Of a DNA stretch of 64,000 nucleotides, positions 1-11,845 are shown in pieces (positions within the stretch are counted from its first letter, which is position 1; the number at the start of each line of letters is the position of its first letter). Under the pieces are notes generated by a model. That model saw only the letters and a list, made by a program, of their open reading frames with translations, was not told the DNA's origin and ran no database searches. Source of the DNA: Apoda limacodes (taxonomy: Eukaryota; Arthropoda; Insecta; Lepidoptera; Limacodidae); contig OX291555.1 of the NCBI GenBank assembly GCA_946406115.1, positions 13,906,001 through 13,970,000 on the forward strand, read 5' to 3'. The position numbers and the translations under genes were made by a program.

Positions 1-260
1 TCAAAATTCAAAAAGTCATTTGAACGACACCGTTGTTATTATAAAAATAACATTTAGACGTAATTTAATTTATATTCCTCTTTTACCATCTTCAAAATTC
101 AAATAGTCATTTGAACGACACCGTCGTTATTATAAAAATAACATTAAGACCTAATTTAATTTATATTCCTCTTTTACCTTTTTCAAAATGCAAAAAGTCA
201 TTTTAACGACACCGTAGTTTTTATAAAAATAACGTTTAGGCCTTTATTAAGAGATGCTTT
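1..260. repeat. 91-bp tandem repeat, 2.8 copies
   Basis: Units begin tcaaaattc at 1, 92 and 183, and contain gaacgacaccg and ttataaaaataac. The array may continue left of the window. It is probably part of the LTR element's non-coding internal region. Confidence 0.8.
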
Positions 261-1222
261 GATTTGTATTTATATTTAACTACGAATAATAATTTTCATT
301 AAAGTCGATTGGACGCATTCTTTATTTAAATATTTTAACTGATTCTCAAAAAAGCTATTTGTTCTCACACGTCAAGAGACGTAATTTCTATATTGTATAT
401 TTTTCTTGTCTATTTGACACGTAATTGAAACGTAATTTAACGTTATTTTATATTTTTTCTCAATATTACTATAACAACGACAAATTTCGTTGTTGATGTC
501 TGCGACATTATTTATTGTAATTTTCTTTACATAGTTTCTTTAGTAGTACTCCTTCCTTGGGTCGGTTATACGACTTTTGCGTTATTAAATGGAGACCAAA
601 GAGCACGACATCTTTGGCTGATTATTAATTCTAAAAGCTATTGTAGCTTATTATATAAAAATACTTAATTTATTTTAACTAATTTTCTTTATTAATTATC
701 TAATTTCTTACGCGTTTTACTTTCTAGCTACTTTCAAACTTGCAATTTTAGACAGTCTCTTTAATATTTATCTCATAATTAAAGGATTTTAATACAGCGG
801 GGTTTTAGCTTGAGCAGTATGACAACTCATTAAATAAGCTTATGTCCAAAATATGGAGCGGATTGACAACTCCTTAAAAAAGCCCTTGTCGAGGAATTTG
901 AGCGGTGGGATAACTCATTAAATAAGCCTTATATCGTAGTCCTAGTTGTAATAAGGCATTTGGCCAAGATACAACAATTAACATCAAGTCCCTTACCGAT
1001 CGGTCATGGGGTTCCTTAGCGGTTATGCCCTTTGTGTGTGGACGAATGTATAGGAATTATATGAGGTAAGCGTGTTACGTTGGGTTAGTATGAGTGATGA
1101 GGTTAGAGTATTAGATGCGTACGTGATGTAAGTTTTTAGGGATCGGTTCTGACTTTTAAAATTATTAAACTAACAGCCCGGAAAATTCGTCTAACCGAAT
1201 TTTCACGAGGAAGGGGGGATAT
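261..1222 (+). other. Non-coding sequence upstream of the 3' LTR
   Basis: No ORF. Between about 780 and 950 a motif like 'actcattaaataagc' recurs about three times. This is probably the 3' internal region of the LTR retrotransposon ending at 2046. Confidence 0.4.
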
Positions 1223-2046
1223 TGTAGCGAGTGAAGTATTTTATTTTGTATATGTAGTGTGTAATTAGCTTTAAATTACCCTTTTGCGTGTTATGTCAAA
1301 ATCATTGTAAAATTCTATATCCATACAGGCATGGAATGCCATACTCATTTACGTCAACAGTCTTTTAAATCTGATTTTTAAAAAGATGACAGATGGAAAA
1401 TTATTCAAAGTGAGTCTGGTTGAGAGTTGTTCAAAGAAAGATATAAAAAATATTAATTTGAAATTTTATATAGAAACAGATAATTTATTATTTTACCTGG
1501 TGCAACTTTATCGGCGTGGACCATATATAAGAACCTGTGCTTGGGAATAGATTTGATGAAAAGGAAAACACATAAGGAGGTTTGATTTCCTGGATTATCT
1601 GTCGACGGTTTGTGAGTTACCCCATAAATCACACAGAAGGTACCATATTTCTGTTTTATTAGTAAGGTCTACGAAGATCTTGAATTTTTGTGAATTGGGC
1701 CTTTTTGCCTTTATCGAATTCCCTTTTCCGTATCCTGAAAATTCGGGAATATATGGAGTTGACATAGATTGTCGTAAACCATAGGATTCATCACGTCGAA
1801 CCACGATTTGCCAACTTTGGCGATAATAGAGTCGACCGGGGAAAAAGTGTAATACGGTCGTCAAAGTAAGAAAAGACGGCAAAATGAATAATTTCCGAAA
1901 CGAAGAAGTTAAATTGTGTATGGCATAAAAGGGTTTAAAATTAATTAATTTTTGTATAGTGATCGTATAAGGAACTATAATAAAATTGTATTTACGAACT
2001 ACACCTATTTTTCATTTATCTTCCCCTGGGGAATTGAGTCTTTACA
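1223..2046 (+). mobile_element. Long terminal repeat, probable 3' LTR
   Basis: This 824-bp copy starts TGTAGCGAGTGAAG and ends GTCTTTACA (TG...CA termini). A purine run (gaggaagggggga) lies immediately upstream, as a polypurine tract should beside a 3' LTR. The flanks (atat / taag) do not match, which fits an LTR still attached to internal sequence on its left. A TATA-like catatataag lies within. It is about 97% identical by eye to 38743-39566. Confidence 0.75.
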
Positions 2047-2449
2047 TAAGCCGAATCGCCTTCCTGCGGCTCTAACTATTTTGTTACGGGGCTATAGAAA
2101 AAAAAATATCTATAAGGTAGTTGGGAATTTAAAATCTGTGTATGTTAGGTATGTCTACGTATCATTTTTTAACAACAAATATTAAAAGCGCCGATTTGTA
2201 ATTGTAAGTTGTAAACCAAGGATACTTTAATTCCTATTAAGTACGGAATACGGAACCCTCTATACACAAGTCCGACTTGCATTTAACCGGTTTTTGCATG
2301 TAGTACTTTAGGCATAAAAAAAATTTATTCAATAAAAAGAATCTTTGAGCAATAAAAACTTTTTATTAAATACAATTTTTTGTTCCATCCTAAATTGTAA
2401 AGTCGAAAGTTTTTTTTTTTTTTGTTTTTTTTTTTAAAGTTTTTTGTTT

Positions 2450-4985
2450 TTGTCTGTGGTGCCGACAGACTAGAATAACACCACCCCAAATCGGTGGACA
2501 TAGCAGATGGTGGGGACCAGCACCATACTGAGGAAATATTTAATTTCAATATGCAATCGCAGACCCACATGCCAAGCGTGGCGTTTATTGGGCACAACCC
2601 CCCCTATGATTTGCACAAAATATCCACGGCCTCTAGTCCCCGGCAGCCCCGCTAGTCCTAACCGTGGTATCGGTCAAGGTAAGGGTGGGGCAGGAACAAT
2701 CTCTAGCAGAGATCCACTACTACAAACAACGACAAACGGCCCTGGCAACGTACCATGCACGCAATTTGAGGAATGACGAAAAGATTGTTGAGCTGGAAGG
2801 AGAAGTAGACAAGCTGCGCTGGGATATAATAGGGCTATCTGAAATCCGAAGACAGGGGGAGGACTCGATATTGCTCAAATCCTGCAACTTGTTCTACTTC
2901 CGGGAAGGCGAACAACTGTTCCAAAGTGGTGCCGGGTTTATCGTCCACAAGTCCCTTATCAACAACATTACGAACATCGAGAGTGTGTCGACAAGGGTAG
3001 CGTATCTTGTACTCAAAATCACAAAGAGATATTCTATAAAGGTGATACAGGAATATTGACAAAGCCATATACACATCCGCAATACGCTTCACTATCGTCA
3101 TAGGGGACTTCAACGCAAAACTGGGAACTGGAAATTGCGGTAAGCTGAAAATGGGGAAATTTAGTGTAGGGCAACGAAACTGTAGAGGCCAGCAATTTGT
3201 TGAATTAATGGACTCTATGATGAATTCTTTCTTCAAAAAGTCACCACACAGTAAATGGACCTGGACAAGTCCTGACAGTTTGACCAAAAACAAAATTGAC
3301 TTTATCCTGACTTAGAATATATTCAGCGATGTTTCTGTGATCAATAGAATGAAAACTGGCAGTGATCACCGCATGGTAAGAGCCACGCTGAATTTTATCC
3401 TCGAATTTGAAAGAAGTGGTTTGATAAGATCTACGCTCCGTCCAACAAATGCCTTTATTCAGAACCCCGACCATTTTCAGCCCAAACTCCAGCTGATTGC
3501 CAAAATGTGGATGATTTAAATGATGAGGCTGGTGAAAACTGTTGGAGCTAAGTCCTTAAAAGCTCGCCGCATAAATAGAACACAAAAACTCTCTGATCAG
3601 GCTCTCAATGTTATGAAAGTGCAGCAAGAAATGAAATTGCAGTCTTCATCTGATAAGTCCGAATGCGGCTCAATAGACAAATCTCGAAAGTCATACGACG
3701 CGATATACGCCACTTTAAAATATTACGTGTAGAAAAGGCTATAGAGCGAAATAGAGGCTCAAAAGTGTTTTCCAGAGATCTGTCTATTGGGCAACTTTGG
3801 GTCCTTCAAAGGCTCCTTATTTCTGTTATCCTTTAAGGCACTACGCCAGAAGTTTAGAGCAGAAGCGCGGTTATACTTTTCTTCATAAAAGGAGACCTCG
3901 CCTTATTGAAGAACTATAGACCTATTTCGCTTCTAAGCCATATCTATAAGCTGTTTTCCAGGGTCATTACGTATCGTCTCGAACACAGGTTTGACGAATT
4001 CCAGCCTTTAGAACAAGCCGGTTTCCAAAAATGCTTAAGTCCCATGGAACACATACAAACGGTCCGCTAGATTTTACAGAAGACAGAGGAGTATCATCGG
4101 CCTCTTTGCGTAGCGTTCGTGGACTATGAAAAAGCCTTCGTTTTTATCCAGACCTGGGTGGTGTTATTGTCTCTCCAGCGGTGCTATATTGACTATCGTT
4201 ACCTCAAACACGTCAGTTTGTATAACAGAGCCACGATGTTAGTCCGACTACATGACTAGAACACGAAACCAATTATCTATCTTCAGAAAGTGTGAGGCAG
4301 GGAGTCGTCATTTATCAGGGTGTCGTGATGTGTGAATATGGATAAATCGAAGGTAATTTTCAATGTCCATCTCGTGCCCATACCGGTTGTTGTTGGATAC
4401 GCTTCTCTAGAAGTTGTCAACGAATATAGATACCTAGGGCAAGTAGTCCAGTTAGGTAGGTCCATCTTTGAAAAAGAAGTTAACCGAAGAATCCAGCTCG
4501 TTTGGGCAGCATTCAGGAAACTACTCATGATATTTCGTCCAAAATACCTCAGTGCCTAAAGACGAAAGTCTGCATATCAGTGCGTGTTGCAGTAAAGACT
4601 TATGGTACAGAAACGTGGTCTCTAACTATTGGCCTCTAAAATTAGTTCAGAGTCGCTCACCGAGCTAAGGGAGGAGCCATGCTCGGTGTTTCATTGTGCG
4701 ACAAAATCCAAACGAGGAAGTTCGTCGAAGAACCAAAATTACCGACATAGTTTAAAAAGTTAACAAGCTGAAGTGGCAGTGGGCAGGCCACATCGCTCGT
4801 AGAACCGATAACATAGGGACTGAGGATTGGGACGGCCTCCTACGAGGTGGACAGACGACCTGGTGAGAGCCGCAGGAGGCCGATGAACGCCGGCGGCTCA
4901 GGATCGGCCGTTGTGGAGACATATGGGGGAGGCCTACGTGGACGTCTTCCGACTGAAACGACGAAAACGACGATGGTTTTATGCT
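2450..4985 (+). mobile_element. Decayed RTE-type non-LTR retrotransposon
   Basis: Fragments in shifting frames match an RTE-clade LINE (the 'craniofacial development protein 2-like' type). The order is endonuclease (from 2664), reverse transcriptase pieces (3890-4560) and a C-terminal WxxGHIAR-like segment (about 4770-4975). Many stops and frameshifts mean it is inactive. Confidence 0.85.
2664..4975 (+). pseudogene. RTE endonuclease/reverse transcriptase pseudogene
   Basis: The AP-endonuclease part reads IVELEGEVDKLRWDIIGLSE and then IRRQGE (the catalytic Glu region), breaks near 3059, and resumes at about 3091 with TIVIGDFNAKLG and later GSDHRMV (the catalytic Asp-His). A stop occurs at about 3313. 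The RT part has NYRPISLLSHIYKLFSRVI and FVDYEKAF. After the VRQG region the sequence jumps almost at once to MNMDKSKVIF, so the segment that should carry the catalytic ADD is deleted. Confidence 0.8.
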
Positions 4986-6324
4986 TAAACTAGAAAGAGC
5001 ACGAAATTAGGATCTGACTTTTCATAACTGACTCACAAGCAGAAATACTTTTCTACATAGTATGAATAACATTATTGCGTAAAAAATTACGTAACGAATT
5101 TGATGTTGAGTTACGAGACCAAATATGTAATTTATAGTAAATAATTAGTGTACGGTAATAATATAATTTGACCGTTTACTCGAATCATACAAAAGGAAAA
5201 TAGTCATTCTTTTGTAGAAACGCTGCGCTGTCGTAGTTACGGGAAAAATGAAAAGCGCCATTTTTATTTTTATTGTTGTTTTTATTTGGAATGCGGTGAG
5301 TAGAAATTTTTTCAAACAAGATTTTTTGTTAGTAAAGTCTATACTAGTACAGAGTAAGGATTGGATACGCAGGAACGTGCTGGTAAAGCAGGTGCTAAGC
5401 CCTTAATTACTTCCACGGGCTTTGTCTATGTAAATTTTACTTACCTCAAATGACCTTCTAAGTAGTAAACCATTGCCTCAAAGCAAAGCGGGCGTTTATA
5501 GAACTCACGGGCAACGCGGCGGTAATAACGCGCTTATTCTATAAAGTAGTAGGAACCTATAAAAGCTAGAAAGCTGCAAAATGTGAACCACGCGCCAAGC
5601 AAGCAATTACAAGTTTTAACTTTATCCAAAACTTTTCAATTAATAAATTCGCTAGATATCTAGCGCCATCTGGCGGTGGCATAGTTTTCTCTACTTCTAT
5701 TCCCGCCACTTCTATTGTGTTTAAGTGAGTTTGTTTATTTATTTATTTATTTAATGACAAATGTGCTGAAAACATTTTGTGTAATACGGTAGGTACGGAA
5801 ATTACAAACTTGTGCCATTAAAGGTGTGCTTTAATGCTTTCTTCAAAATATACAGGTTGAAAAAGCTAAATGATCTCACTCGATTATTTCTGAACCATAT
5901 GATCGAAATACTGATAATATTGATCCTGAAATTGCTTTAAGAGTTCTATGCAATAGTATCAATGCTAATAGTTTTTAAAATAAACTGAATCTATCCGAAA
6001 ATTTGATGTTTTCAGCTTCCATACATTTAGTATGGAGACATGAAGTGAGATATAATAATTTAGGTACGTAGATACTTAAAAAGATATGCACTTATTAAGA
6101 AATTGTGATAGTTGATTAGATACACGTGTCTCCCCTCCACGTGTTTCTATTATAAAATAGTATCTAAATAAACCGAACTGACTGGATCAATTATAATTAT
6201 TAGTACTGCGATATCGTGTATGGTTTAGAAATAATCGAGTGATATCACTTAGGTATCGTTTCCAGGAGCCTCTCGATATTAATTTTCTTCTTACCACCCT
6301 TAATACACAATGTACTATAAATAT
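4986..6324. other. No gene seen; (TTTA)n tail near 5735
   Basis: AT-rich with stops in all frames. The tttatttatttattta run at about 5733-5752 resembles the 3' tail of a minus-strand LINE fragment, like the one at 6421. Confidence 0.4.
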
Positions 6325-7078
6325 AGCACGGACGCTAAGCAGGAAGAATTTCGTTCAATGACCGGTCACTATTTGTCTCTGTTGCACGCGCATAAATATT
6401 TGCCGTCGCACTTGCACAGATTTATTTATTTATTTATTTCTAATTTATAACATGACAGCATACAATTATACTAAAGCGTTACAAATGTTAAATTAAAATT
6501 AGTAAATCATCGCTTAAAAATAAATACAACATTATTATTTTCATAATTAAACAATTCATCAAATTAATTTAAAAAATCCAATAACAATACATGTATTTAT
6601 TTCAATCATAATCTTAGTTTATATTTACGCTAGTTTCTCTAGCATCCATCTCGTATATTCTCTTGCACTCACTCATCAGGCTTGCTATTCCACTCGCAAA
6701 TAGATCACACTGTGGTGCTGTGGCGAGAACCGAGCTGAGAAGGGCGCGCGCGCGCTCCGCCGGGCTCTGCCTGCGTTGCACCGTACGCCCCAATGCAGGA
6801 CCTACCACGCAGTGGGTTCTCTCGCGTAGTCTACCTGTTGTATGAGCATTGGGCACAACAAGTCTTCAAAGTCTAAGAAACGCTTCGACGAGTGCCGGAC
6901 AGTCTATTTTGTTTCTCATGATACCAAGAGCAAATTTCGTCAGTGTTAGAGACCTCCTGATCCAGATGCGATGACCGCTGTCATAGAGAAGCGCAACGGC
7001 AAATAATTATGCGCGTGCAACAGAGAAAAATAGTGACTGTTATTTGAACGAAATTCTTACTGCTTGGCGTCCGTGCTT
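6325..7078. mobile_element. MITE with terminal inverted repeats, interrupted by a LINE fragment
   Basis: The left end agcacggacgctaagcagg is inverted at the right end (ctgcttggcgtccgtgct). The body (ttcaatgaccggtcacta...gcgcgcataa) matches the uninterrupted copy at 58319-58521. An insertion occupies about 6421-6965. Confidence 0.75.
6421..6965 (-). mobile_element. 5'-truncated non-LTR retrotransposon 3' end
   Basis: On the minus strand it ends in (AAATA)n and carries the C-terminal part of an open frame (6856-6614), including GRLRERTHCVVGPALGR. It lies inside a MITE whose other copy lacks it. The LINE clade was not determined. Confidence 0.6.
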
Positions 7079-8324
7079 TAATTTAGAAATCGTTTAACTG
7101 AGAATTAACTTTGAAAATAGGTTCAAAACTCTGAAACATTCGACGCGTCTAATTTACCTTCCAATCTTTTCCAGGAATCTTATCCTGTTAATGAGCTTCC
7201 GACCTCTCTGCTGGATAATATTTTGGAGACGAGTTTAAGTAAGATTTTCTAATTTTAATTTGTACTCAATAAAAACGAAGTTAAAGAAAGATATCCTGAG
7301 ACCTTTTGTAAACTCTTTTCTTTCTCTTACTCTTTTAAATATATCTCTTCTACCGGTGTGGTGGGTTTGAGACGATATTTTGCCTGTGACCTAAAATTAA
7401 TACGGAACGCATTAGTAGTTAAAAATTCACAAAAACTCAAGCAAAGCACTCGGTTTACGATTTTGTTTTCTATTGAGAAAAGTTGGCAAAAAACCCAGCA
7501 GTTACTGCTTTCAAAATACATATAATATATCTATGTTACAATTTCAAACGTAATATAGTCGAAAAATAGATTTGGTCAGTATTTTAGGCATTAAAAAAAA
7601 TTTATATTTTCCAAATTTTCTATCAAAGAAAATCCTAATTTCAGAATATCACGAATCGACCTTTTTTGTAACATAAATATTTTATTTATATTGGGTTCGT
7701 GTCTGTTAAGCTTTTTACCGTTAAATTAATAAAATATTAAATTTTCTTTTAGGTAAGTATTAGATATTTTTAATACTTACTATTAGAAATAGGGGGACGA
7801 AGGGTGTCATATAAATCGGATCTCTATGTATCTGCGTGTGCCATAGCTTCTACTTATGGCCAAAAACAATTTTTTACCTACCCCACAATCACCGAAGTTC
7901 CATTTCGCAAAGTCTTAAAACAACACAATTAACTATTCTAAATTGGAAACCTGAAAAGCCACCAGCAAAAACTAGTTCTGTTGAATAAATTCTAAAAGTA
8001 TCTTTGTCACTGTTGTATTATCCAGCTGTAATTAATTTAAGTCCGATTAGATTGTTTTCACACAGACTGCGTGCGAATAAAACTCATCTTTGACTATTAT
8101 TCTTTGACTATTATATCACTATTGACTATACATAAGTCGCAAAAAGCATATCCATCCCTAAAATGTTAGTTAACAATCATTAAATAACAAGGGTGTTGTT
8201 TAATAAAACGTATTAAACCAACAAAAACTGGCATTTCATCAATTTATGTGCTTTTTGCGACTATTAATAGCGATACCTATAAATATTTAGTGTATTGAAG
8301 TATGTATGGAAAAATTCTGATTCG
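7079..8324. other. No gene or clear repeat seen
   Basis: AT-rich with only short chance ORFs. Confidence 0.4.
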
Positions 8325-8585
8325 GTTTTAACGTCAGTACCTGGAGGACCATCAGGCCATCTATTGTGTGGTGTGTAAGGTGGTTAAAACAATAGCATTA
8401 CTACTCGTCAATAGATATCAGGAAAAGTCATATTTTTCAGTTTTTCATTGCCTGAAAACACGGATAAAACGACGTTTTCTAAAAATGAAACCTAGCTAGA
8501 TCAATTTATCGCCCCCGAAACCCCTCCGCTTACTAACTTTCATGAAAATCGTTGAAGCCGCTTCCTAGATTCAGATTATATATAC
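8325..8585 (+). repeat. Interspersed repeat, family A
   Basis: It shares 'gaaacctagctagatc', 'tcgcccccgaaacccct' and 'atgaaaatcgttg' with 61080-61190 (+) and, inverted, with 43930-44060. It ends in the characteristic 'ttcagattatatata'. Confidence 0.7.
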
Positions 8586-9559
8586 AATCAAGTATTAGAT
8601 GAAGTTGTAGCTAAAGTACCTATTGTAAGAACCTGACTACTCTCTGTTGTTACACAAAAACTACAATGAGGAATGTTATTACTGTGTTTAATCTTAACAA
8701 ATTAATACGAAGCGTTTACAAATAATATATCAAAATCAGTTAAGGGGTTACTTTACGACTCAATACCTATTTGTAAGGCACGCCCAATTTACTAGTGGAG
8801 TTGCTCATTCTCTAGTGCTCTTTCGTACGGAAGAATGAGAAGGCAACTTCAATATATGCTTGGTTTTCTGGTAGCAAGCGCATCTATTTAATACTTATAA
8901 AGCTTTAAATAAAGCAAGAAACTGGGAACTAGACTACTGGAACTTTTAAAAACTCATTGTCTTTATCAACCATAAAATATTAATTACCCGTATAGACGTA
9001 TTAATTACCCGTATAGACGTATTAAGAGAAATTGATCCAATCGTATTTTGGTACCACCGCCAAGACCATTATATGATCAAAACACATATATTAGGTACTT
9101 AATTAATGATTAAATTTGAGGTTTCTCTACATACAGTTCCTACTCTCTACAGGTAGAAACAATCATGTCCATATTCTTTTTCAATGTAGCCCCTTGGTTA
9201 CAATATTTCAACATCCCGTTTTTATTATGATGCAGGTCCTATCATGAATACATTGTTTTCTTTTGCCGACTACGTGACACAGTGTCTTCTTGAGAAAATA
9301 ATCAGAGGTATGGAGTACGAAATAAACGTGACAACTATCAACTGATGTTTATAGTGCTCAGTATATTAGGGCCACTATACTAAACACTATTTTGAGGAAG
9401 GGTTTAATGACTTTTTTTCTTCCTCATACGGCAACACTGAGCTGCTGTTATCTCATTCTAAGAATTTCCTTATTTAACATTCATTATTAATATACGTACA
9501 TAACTATATAGGTAAATATATATATCAACATATCTAAACGTAACTATATATGTAGGGGA

Positions 9560-10145
9560 AATGTAGGTAATGGGGATCACTTAAGCGAGAATGAAAAAAA
9601 AGCAAATATATGAATTAACTATTTATTACTCTGTTCTTATTATAAACTTTTCTTTCTTAACTATCAATTGAGATAAACTTTAATCACTTCGGTTTATTAA
9701 TTTTGGTACAACAAAAAATGAGGTTTGATCACGATTGTCAACACCGGTTGGCAATGGTGATCAGCATGTGGACAATGGTGATCAACACATATCGCACACA
9801 TAATAGTGCGCAGAGTCCCATCCAGTGCAGTCGGCATGAGCCCAGAGCCCACAAGAAGTGCACCGTTACCATGATTCATTATTTCGTCCGAATTCACCAC
9901 ATACAAGACAGAAGTTGCTTGCATCTTCTGCATTGTCATTTTCGTCATCCTGGCATAACTCATCTGTATTCACGTCTGACGTCGAAGTATCATTGGAGTC
10001 CTGCAGAATTTTCTTCTTAACCTTCTCACGACTGACCTTCTGTGGCTTGCTTTTCTTTCCTGCTCCTTTTCCTTTTCCCTGGTTTTTCACAGCTTTGTAA
10101 CTATGTAGGTAATTGGGATCACTCGACTCCGATTACCTACATGGG
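9560..10145 (-). mobile_element. DNA transposon remnant with PHD-finger transposase tail
   Basis: The motif atgtaggtaat is found at the left end, directly at about 10103, and inverted as attacctacat at about 10130. It encloses the pseudogene at 9782-10100. Similar Cys/His-rich C-termini occur on pogo/Tigger-type transposases of insects, which is the likely source. Confidence 0.6.
9782..10100 (-). pseudogene. C-terminal PHD-like finger of a pogo/Tigger-type transposase
   Basis: On the minus strand a Lys-rich, then acidic stretch leads to CLVCGEFGRNNESW. A stop follows directly, and the same frame then continues RCTSCGLWAHADCTGWD and ends CDMC plus TGA. The Cys/His spacing C-x2-C, C-x2-C, H-x2-C, C-x2-C fits a PHD-type zinc finger. 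The DDE catalytic part is absent. Confidence 0.65.
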
Positions 10146-11300
10146 CAATGAGACGGAAAAAAAACCTGACAAGAACTTATAGGTTATAATAACAATATGG
10201 CTTGTTGGATTGCACGCTTAAATGCTGCGACTATTACAAGTACAGAAATAAATATTTGTCATTTTGTGACTTACCTTCTAATTTATTAACTCGAAAAATT
10301 AGATGAAAATGGCACATAACCTTCACGCATTTGATACTCTACGACGCTTCGCTCGAACTAAGACAGTATATATATATCTACATACCTAAACATTACGAAC
10401 ATCGTCATTACCGACAGTCCCCTATGTAGAGGCTACATAGAAACAGTGGAGGCAAAACTGATCCTACACTACAGAAGCGTGAGCTATCAACAAGAAAAGC
10501 TTCTAGACAGTCCAAAAACCTTAAGAACGGCACTTAGTAGCATTAGACACCTCCGATTTTCATGACAGAACATTTCTGGACAGAGCTGAAATGTTATGAG
10601 GAACCACAGATAGGCAATTTGGTTACCTATGTACAATGGCCCAATTAAGGTAATCAGTGCGAAAAACATACCCAAGTAGTTATAGAATAGATAGCACATA
10701 TATTTTCCGCACGTCAACCAAACAAAAATACCACCAGAACGTACTTACATAATGGAAATAATTTTCAGTTAGAATACCCTATTATTTTTGTTTTGTCAGG
10801 AGGAGGAGGGAGATCATTCCACATATACCACTACTGGAGGCACTAGTGGTATTACTCCGAGGAATACTCACAATAGTGCCTTCCTTTTTACACCAGTAAC
10901 TTTTAATCTTTTATTACAGATTTTACTTTTAAATACATCGATGGCTACCTCCCTGAGGGATCGAAGACACAGTTGCACAACATCAGTAAACAGCTGGTCA
11001 GCAAACTCCTCGCATACCTACAGACGTGACTAATTTTAAATAAATTTTCTTACTGAAACTGTTTCTTTCTGTTTCCCAATCGTAATAATTAGTAATTTCT
11101 ACACAAAGACTAGCACCTGGCCCTGTACAACTCAGGGAAGAAACCAGAGCAGCGGCTGATGTTTCCAGGTCGCAGTGTACCTGGTTGTCTGAGGAAGCCT
11201 ATTCGCCCGACCCAAACTTCCAGCGAGCCAGATTTCTCGGACAACTTCCTGAAAAAACGACGCAAGGTCCTGTCAGCATCTTACGACCGATAGTGTACAG
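10146..11300. other. No gene recognised
   Basis: Contains short ORFs at 10487-10717 (-) and 10788-11033 (+) with no recognisable domain. It may be decayed mobile sequence. Confidence 0.3.
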
Positions 11301-11303
11301 AGG

Positions 11304-11456
11304 CCTTATTGGGAAGTCTCAAGCTATTCGGACTCTGGAATTCGACACAAAAATGTATGGAAGTCTGGCTTACCTCTCGAAACCGGTGAATGTACTTGCA
11401 TACATTGTACTCTCCAATTCCAGAGTCCGAATAGCTCTAGACTTTTTCCAATAAGG
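11304..11456. repeat. Short MITE-like inverted repeat
   Basis: The left arm 11304-11342 (ccttattgggaagtctc...) is the near-perfect inverse of 11416-11456 (...ctttttccaataagg), about 39 bp per arm, and encloses about 73 bp. Confidence 0.7.
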
Positions 11457-11687
11457 TCTCAGTTTAAAGTTAATGTACTATCCATATCGCCACCGTTAGC
11501 CGCGGCTAAGGGATACGTTCGAAAATATGTTGACAACATTGAGATTGGATGAAGTCGTCTTTTTCGGATGCTGTATCAAGGAGCTTATTGCCAAAAAGTC
11601 TGAACTACTGTAGAAGACTAGGTCATTTTTAAGTACATGTAAGTAGGGCAAATCGTTCGTTAATAAGAGTGGCGTTTTATTTACCGA

Positions 11688-11845
11688 CATAATGTACATT
11701 ACATGTACTTAATGTCAATAATCCAAACAAAGAAAATGAGCCAAGATTTGTACAGTGTGTCATATAGTATTAAGTATTTTCAACTTGGATGGATTATGAC
11801 ATTAAACGTTTTGAAGTGATCAGAACGCACCTAAGGATTGTACCA
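11688..11845. repeat. Repeat copy with internal inverted termini, family I
   Basis: It matches 56215-56378 (shared accgac.taatgtaca, gatttgtacagtgt, gaacgcacct). It holds the inverted pair aatgtcaataatccaa / ttggatggattatgac, so it is MITE-like. Confidence 0.65.

Noticed and set aside
11185..11454. 89-codon plus-strand ORF
   Set aside because: Half of it is the inverted-repeat element at 11304-11456; no domain.
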